Shown in pieces: positions 59,456 to 64,000 of a stretch of DNA of 64,000 nucleotides. The notes beneath the pieces were generated by a model that saw only the letters and a program-made list of their open reading frames with translations, did not search any database and had not been told where the DNA came from. The DNA lies in the NCBI RefSeq assembly GCF_018256155.1, contig NZ_JAERLY010000006.1, positions 1 through 64,000 on the forward strand, given 5' to 3'. This DNA comes from Gluconobacter sp. Dm-62 (lineage in GTDB: Bacteria; Pseudomonadota; Alphaproteobacteria; Acetobacterales; Acetobacteraceae). How positions within the stretch are numbered: the stretch's first letter is position 1; each line of letters opens with the position of its first letter. The translations under genes were made by a program, and so were the position numbers.

Positions 59456-59836
59456 ATGGCCCCTTCCCTTACTGTTCTGCTGATCGAGGATGACTTCCTG
59501 ATCCGAACCTGTCTGGCAGAATTCCTGCTCGACAGCGGCCTTACGGTCAGGGAAGCGGATAATTGTGCTGAGGCCCGCGCCATCATTGGCGCGGAGCCGA
59601 AGCTGGACGCCCTTGTGGCGGACATGACCCTTCCGGACGGGGATGGCATGAACCTTATCCACCCCGCTCGCGAAAGGTGGCCAGATCTTCCCGTCATCTA
59701 TATCAGCGGTCATGGCGACCTGCGGCGGGACGAGACGTCCGGCGATCCCGCACGGGACCGTTTCATCTCCAAGCCTTATACGCTAGCAAGCATTCTGGAG
59801 GCCCTTCTGGACATGACATCGGCGGCCTCGGACTAG
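59456..59836 (+). CDS. Single-domain response regulator
   Basis: A 126-residue receiver domain with no output domain. The acidic pocket is DD (12-13), the phospho-acceptor D56 in LVADMTLPDGDG, and the conserved Lys in FISKPYT near residue 105. Such stand-alone receivers act through protein contacts or phosphorelay. No histidine kinase gene is adjacent. Its start lies 5 bases after the dehydrogenase stop, and the TPR/GT9-like gene follows by 9 bases, so all three may be co-transcribed. Confidence 0.85.
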   Translation: MAPSLTVLLIEDDFLIRTCLAEFLLDSGLTVREADNCAEARAIIGAEPKLDALVADMTLPDGDGMNLIHPARERWPDLPVIYISGHGDLRRDETSGDPARDRFISKPYTLASILEALLDMTSAASD

Positions 59837-59845
59837 GAGATCCGT

Positions 59846-61474
59846 ATGTCTGCCAGTCTGGACAGGCCAGCACTCGACGATCCAGCCGCGGCACCTGAGG
59901 AAGATCAGGTCAGCCCTTCAGACCGTCTGGCCCATGCGCAGGACGCCATGGCCCGCAAAGATCCTGAACAGGCGCTGAAAGCGGCGGGCCCATCTCCGGA
60001 TGGTGCAACGGAAATTCCCGCCCTGCATTATGTCCGGGCCCGCGCCCTGTTCCATCTTCACCGCTACGACGAGTGTGCAGAAGAGCTTGAAAAAGCCAGT
60101 GCCAATGTGGGACCGCATGCCATCGCCCTGCTGCTAGACGAAGCCGTTTCCATGCGGCGGCGGGACGATCTTCTGCCTCTGCTGGAGATCTGCCGCAGGC
60201 GCAAACCGGACGATGCCCGACTGATGGATGCCGAGGCCACGGTGCTGATCCAGCTTGCACGTTTCGAGCAGGCAGAACTTCTTCTGCGCCAGAGCCTTCA
60301 GCGCCGTCCCGGGAACCGCAGCACGCTCAACCTGCTTGCCCTCCTCCTGACAGAAACCGGACGTTTCGATGGTGCCCTCGCGGTTATGGACGGTCTACGT
60401 GAGAGCGACCCGGATGACTGGGAGCCGCTGTGCAACATGGCCTGCATCCTCAGCAGCCTGGGCCGGATGGAAGAAGCAGCCAACCTGTACCGTCAGGCGG
60501 TCCCCATGGCCCCGCAGGATCCGCGCCTGCGTCTGAACCATTCCATCACTATGCTCAAGAGTGGACGCATGGCGCAGGGTTGGACAGAACATGAATGGCG
60601 CTTCGGCCTGCCGGGCCATACCAGTATGCCGCTGGACCGCCTTCTACCCAATATTTCTCCTGAGCTGGATCTGAGAGGCAAGCGCGTCCTCATTACGCAG
60701 GAAGAGGGCTTGGGCGATACGCTCATGTATCTGCGCTACATCCCGCCCCTCTCCCGCACAGGGGCGATCATCCATATCTGGGGCACAGAAACCTTGGCCG
60801 CGATCTGCGAACGCGTCTCCGGGGTCGCGGAAGTGCAGTTTGGCGGCGGAACACCGGAATACGACTATCACTGCCCCTTCATCAGCCTGCCCCGCGCCTT
60901 TTCCGGAACGCCCGACGCAATGGGGGCACCCGTCCCCTACCTCAGCGCTGACCGTCGGAAAGCCGAAATGTGGCGCCAGCGCCTTCAGGACGATCACAAA
61001 TTGCGGGTCGGTCTCGTCTGGGCCGGGGCCGCGCGTCCTGAAGACACGGCGGCGCTCATGGTGGACCGCCAGCGCTCCATGCCGCTTTCGACCCTTGCCC
61101 CTCTGGCTGATATCGAGGGTGCAAGCTTCTATGCCCTGCAAAAAGATCGTCCGGCTGAACAGATCCCCGATTTCCCATGTGAGCTGATCAACTTCATGCC
61201 CGAATGTCACACAATGGACGACACGGCGGCCCTGATGGTGAACCTCGACATCATCGTCTCGGTGGATACGTCTGCTGTTCATCTGGCCGGAGGCTTGGGC
61301 AAACCTGTCATCATGATGGACCGCGTCAACAACTGCTGGCGCTGGCTGCATGGGCGCGATGATACGCCCTGGTACCCGCAGATGACGATCGTCCGCCAGA
61401 CCCGCTTTGCGGACTGGTCGGACGTTGTGGAGCGCGTGAAACGGCTTCTCGAAACCGCCGTTGCCACCCATTAA
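59846..61474 (+). CDS. TPR protein with a glycosyltransferase-9-like C-terminus
   Basis: A 542-residue protein. Residues about 30-250 form TPR repeats (ARALFHLHRYDECAEELEKA and LNLLALLLTETGRFDGALAVM). The C-terminal half resembles ADP-heptose/GT9-type glycosyltransferases: GEGLGDTLMYLRYIPPL, a VGLVWAGAARP segment and IVSVDTSAVHLAGGLGKPVIMM, the last typical of nucleotide-sugar binding. A role in modifying a protein or cell-surface glycan is possible. GGAG precedes the ATG. It ends 3 bases from the convergent tamB. Confidence 0.78.
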   Translation: MSASLDRPALDDPAAAPEEDQVSPSDRLAHAQDAMARKDPEQALKAAGPSPDGATEIPALHYVRARALFHLHRYDECAEELEKASANVGPHAIALLLDEAVSMRRRDDLLPLLEICRRRKPDDARLMDAEATVLIQLARFEQAELLLRQSLQRRPGNRSTLNLLALLLTETGRFDGALAVMDGLRESDPDDWEPLCNMACILSSLGRMEEAANLYRQAVPMAPQDPRLRLNHSITMLKSGRMAQGWTEHEWRFGLPGHTSMPLDRLLPNISPELDLRGKRVLITQEEGLGDTLMYLRYIPPLSRTGAIIHIWGTETLAAICERVSGVAEVQFGGGTPEYDYHCPFISLPRAFSGTPDAMGAPVPYLSADRRKAEMWRQRLQDDHKLRVGLVWAGAARPEDTAALMVDRQRSMPLSTLAPLADIEGASFYALQKDRPAEQIPDFPCELINFMPECHTMDDTAALMVNLDIIVSVDTSAVHLAGGLGKPVIMMDRVNNCWRWLHGRDDTPWYPQMTIVRQTRFADWSDVVERVKRLLETAVATH

Positions 61475-61477
61475 AAC

Positions 61478-64000
61478 TCAGTAGCTATAGCCGTAGGACA
61501 GACCGATGCTCGATCCCGGATCGTTTTCCGGTGTCGTAAAGCCCGTAACCTGACCACCCGTCCCCACCGTTGTGTTGAACTTCAGCCGCTTCGTCAGGTC
61601 GATCTGCACCTGCGCCTGCGTTCCGGAACCGGACGTTGCCTGCTTGGCACCAACATACACGCCCTTCATGACGTATTTCCCGGCCTCGACACTGGTGCCA
61701 CCATTATCCACGCCACTGCCGCCACCGACGGCCAGACGGTCCAGCCCCAGCAGGTTGCGCACCTTGCTCAGCGGATCGAAGGCCGAACCACCTGCAAGCT
61801 GGACAACGGCTGCGCCCAGTTCCGCAAGCTGCGTTGTGGAGAGCGAGTGGCTATCGGTGCCGAACAGCAGGATGGACAGGACCTGATCGCGCGGCAGGCT
61901 GGGCGTGGAGGCGAAGTCGATCTTCGGGGCGCTGGCGTAACCCGACACCAGAAGGCTCGCGAGTATGCCGCTGGCATTGCGGTCCGCACGGAAATCAAGT
62001 GTCGGATCAAGCTTGTGGTTCACACCCGAACCGTTGAACGCCACACGCCCGTTGGTGAAGTTGAGATTGATCCCACCCAGATTGAAATTGCCGCGCTTGA
62101 GATCGAACCCACCATTAACCGACGGCTCCGCACTCGTGCCGCGCACACGCAGACGGCCCTGCATTTCCGCAAACACGCCGTGCCCGCGCACGAAGAACTC
62201 GCCTGGCGAAATCACATCTATGCCCAGACCGATAATCAGGCTCGAACCCGAACTGCCAGCCGGTTTCTGTCCCGGACGGATCACATCGAGCTGTGGCACG
62301 GATGCAGGCATCGAGTCCGGAATATTAATCGTGGCGTTGGGAATGGTGACCTTGCCGTCCACATCCAGTCGGGTCGTGGCCTGACCATGAATATGCAGGT
62401 CGGTATTGATCGTCGCGGTCAGCAGATCGCTCGAAACAGGCCGCGCTTTTTCAGACGTGATGTGCAGATCGACCGGAAGATCCGGTCGGAACGCTCCAAC
62501 AGTTCCGTCCAGCGCAATCGTTCCTGGACCTGCATGGGCGACAATGTGGTTGACGGCGATGCTGTCTCCGGATGCGACTAGGGCGCCGTTGATGTGATTG
62601 AGATGCACACCCTGCGCGTAGTGATCAAAGGAGGCGTTCTCCAGTGTGACCTGTCCTGTCGCCCGTGGTTGGGCAGCAGTACCGGCGACATTGAGGTTAA
62701 TGCCGACTTTGCCGGCCACTCCCATGCCACTGGCACCAAGAACGGCATTTCCAACGGACAGATCGACATGACCTGTGGTTGCAAGCGCCATCGCGCCTGT
62801 GCTGGAGAGGGGCGCGGTACCCCGTACGGCCAGCGCCACGGACGGTCCGGCACCCAGGGTCGCATCCACCTTCGCGGAAGTGCCGGCCAGTCCCACATTG
62901 GCCAGAATCTGTGCCGCCGGAAGAGACGCTGCAGGTCCGGTCCGCATCCGCAGATCACGCCCCGTCAGTGAGACCGTTCCCGTTGGAGCGGCCAGCGTCC
63001 CGCCAAGCCTAGCGTTGAGCGAAATCGCACCGGTTGCCGAAAGATCGGGCGCAAAGGGTTTGGCGATCGCAGGCGTGATATGATCCAGACGCGCCGTGAG
63101 CGCGAGCGCCGGTTTCAGCGTACCCGCAACATCGATCGTCGCAGGCGCAACGCCCTGCGGCGCAATCGTCGCCAGCAGATGGTCCACACCCATCGTCTTG
63201 CCGAACGACACGACGGCCGGACGGCTCAGACGCAGGCTCTCGCCCTTGGCCAGAGCCGTCAACTGCCCGAGGCGCACCGTCTTTTCAGGCACGTTCAGCA
63301 TAAGCGCTGTGTCGATGTTCGCGGGCGCATCCATCACGTTCTGGAAGGCCGCATTCAGTGCAATGGCCATAGCGGTCTGCGGGCCCTTGATCGTGGCGTG
63401 CGCCTTCCCCGTCATGGCCTGATAACGCATCCCGGCCAGATCCAGCACCAGAGCGGGTTCGGGGGCGTCGATCGGGTTCGTGATGGTCCCGCTGACCTTC
63501 AGCGACTGGACGGCGGCCTGCGCCATCGACAACATCCCGTCGAGCCCGACCTTCACGACAGGCGGCGCATTTTCAGCTTCCGTAGTGTGCAGGCCCAGCG
63601 TCAGGTGGCCTGAAATCGCCTGCCCGATCAGACGCCTGAAATCGCCCAGATTGCGGATCGAGACATCCAGATCCCCCAGCGGCACCTTGGCCCCCTTGGG
63701 CAGCCGGAGCTTGCCTTTCCCGCTCAGACTGTTCCAGTCCAGCGTATTCAGATCCAGATGATATGCCCCTGCGTCATCCTGCTGAAAGGCCGTATCGAGC
63801 ACCAGCGGCGCATGATCCAGCGTTCCCTTGGCCGTCAGCGTTCCGTCCGGGTGAGACGGCAAATGCTGGACGTCGGCATGAAGCGCCACAGGGCCTTTCG
63901 CCACGTCTTTTGTGCCGAAATCCCCGCTCAGATCAGCCTTCACTGTCAGATCGTCAGTCGGACCGTCGGCCGTAGCTGTCAGCGTCGTATTGCCGAGGAT
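61478..64000 (-). CDS. tamB: TamB translocation and assembly protein, C-terminal part (runs off the right edge)
   Basis: About 840 C-terminal residues of a TamB/AsmA-like protein that bridges inner and outer membranes in lipid transport or barrel assembly. The frame is open to base 64000, so the start lies outside the window. The C-terminal DUF490-type domain is clear: SLIIGLGIDVISPGEFFVRG, LRVRGTSAEPSVNGGFDLKRGNFN, and the final strand GSSIGLSYGYSY. Long repeated beta-strand runs (GTLAAPTGTVSLTGRDLRM) mark the groove. In Alphaproteobacteria tamB usually follows tamA. It is convergent with the TPR/GT9-like gene. Confidence 0.92.
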   Translation of the reverse strand: MLGNTTLTATADGPTDDLTVKADLSGDFGTKDVAKGPVALHADVQHLPSHPDGTLTAKGTLDHAPLVLDTAFQQDDAGAYHLDLNTLDWNSLSGKGKLRLPKGAKVPLGDLDVSIRNLGDFRRLIGQAISGHLTLGLHTTEAENAPPVVKVGLDGMLSMAQAAVQSLKVSGTITNPIDAPEPALVLDLAGMRYQAMTGKAHATIKGPQTAMAIALNAAFQNVMDAPANIDTALMLNVPEKTVRLGQLTALAKGESLRLSRPAVVSFGKTMGVDHLLATIAPQGVAPATIDVAGTLKPALALTARLDHITPAIAKPFAPDLSATGAISLNARLGGTLAAPTGTVSLTGRDLRMRTGPAASLPAAQILANVGLAGTSAKVDATLGAGPSVALAVRGTAPLSSTGAMALATTGHVDLSVGNAVLGASGMGVAGKVGINLNVAGTAAQPRATGQVTLENASFDHYAQGVHLNHINGALVASGDSIAVNHIVAHAGPGTIALDGTVGAFRPDLPVDLHITSEKARPVSSDLLTATINTDLHIHGQATTRLDVDGKVTIPNATINIPDSMPASVPQLDVIRPGQKPAGSSGSSLIIGLGIDVISPGEFFVRGHGVFAEMQGRLRVRGTSAEPSVNGGFDLKRGNFNLGGINLNFTNGRVAFNGSGVNHKLDPTLDFRADRNASGILASLLVSGYASAPKIDFASTPSLPRDQVLSILLFGTDSHSLSTTQLAELGAAVVQLAGGSAFDPLSKVRNLLGLDRLAVGGGSGVDNGGTSVEAGKYVMKGVYVGAKQATSGSGTQAQVQIDLTKRLKFNTTVGTGGQVTGFTTPENDPGSSIGLSYGYSY

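Noticed and set aside
1-64000. tRNA, rRNA, CRISPR arrays, phage or plasmid genes
   Set aside because: No cloverleaf-like sequence, spaced repeat array or structural phage gene was seen on reading; a dedicated scan would be needed to exclude short RNAs.

Overview
The window looks like a chromosomal segment of an acetic acid bacterium (Alphaproteobacteria, Acetobacteraceae), most likely Gluconobacter. The signs are an estimated GC content near 60%, a membrane-linked malate:quinone oxidoreductase, alphaproteobacterial markers (MmcB, CarD), a Gluconobacter-type NAD(P)-dependent sugar dehydrogenase, a bacterial serine palmitoyltransferase locus, and formaldehyde, butanediol and OprB genes. This assignment comes from reading the proteins; no database search was run. 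Genes are densely packed, many with 4-base ATGA or GTGA stop/start overlaps. I saw no tRNA, rRNA, CRISPR array or phage.

Layout. 1-355: the end of an insertion sequence that truncates a D-lactate/glycolate dehydrogenase-type gene. 412-8726: mqo, a DeoR regulator, the divergent pair mntR/mntH, glutaminase, siroheme synthase, a small His/Gly-rich lipoprotein, a possible tiny membrane protein and an HD-domain hydrolase. 8857-12639: a TonB-dependent receptor and alanine racemase. 12862-27521: a sphingolipid locus in three blocks. Block one (+) holds a flippase, a glycerophosphotransferase-like protein, an acyl-AMP ligase, an acyl carrier protein and serine palmitoyltransferase. Block two (-) holds a DAG/ceramide-kinase-like lipid kinase and a Tam41-like cytidylyltransferase. 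Block three (+) holds a metallophosphoesterase, an LptF/LptG-type permease pair, a fatty-acid/sphingoid hydroxylase, a nucleotidyltransferase and a GT4 glycosyltransferase. It ends with a convergent beta-propeller protein that resembles the N-terminal domain of a plant sphingolipid glycosyltransferase.

27603-38118: mmcB, an inositol-phosphatase-family gene, a SYLF lipoprotein, the fatty acid operon fabD-fabG-acpP-fabF-mltG, a secreted unknown, a methyltransferase, a butanediol-type dehydrogenase and an orphan betaine-binding-like protein. 38193-46782: M13 peptidase, a Dabb-domain protein, a diiron ferritin-like protein divergent from bioB, an Hsp70-like protein, an OprB porin and a small secreted protein. 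46843-52594 (-): an operon of a Cache-GAF-cyclase-like protein, an MlaE permease, an ABC protein lacking its catalytic residues, an MCE (MlaD) protein and an auxiliary lipoprotein. 52830-64000: ygfZ-hisI, the formaldehyde operon adhC-fghA with an RNase T2 lipoprotein, a bestrophin-like protein, carD, a short-chain dehydrogenase, a lone receiver domain, a TPR/GT9-like protein, and the C-terminal part of TamB running off the right edge.

The best candidates for undescribed biology are two. The first is the sphingolipid head-group and export locus: kinase plus Tam41-like enzyme suggests a CDP-ceramide route, and a second LptFG pair suggests a dedicated sphingolipid exporter. The second is the MCE operon, in which both the ATPase and the cyclase-like partner appear catalytically dead.
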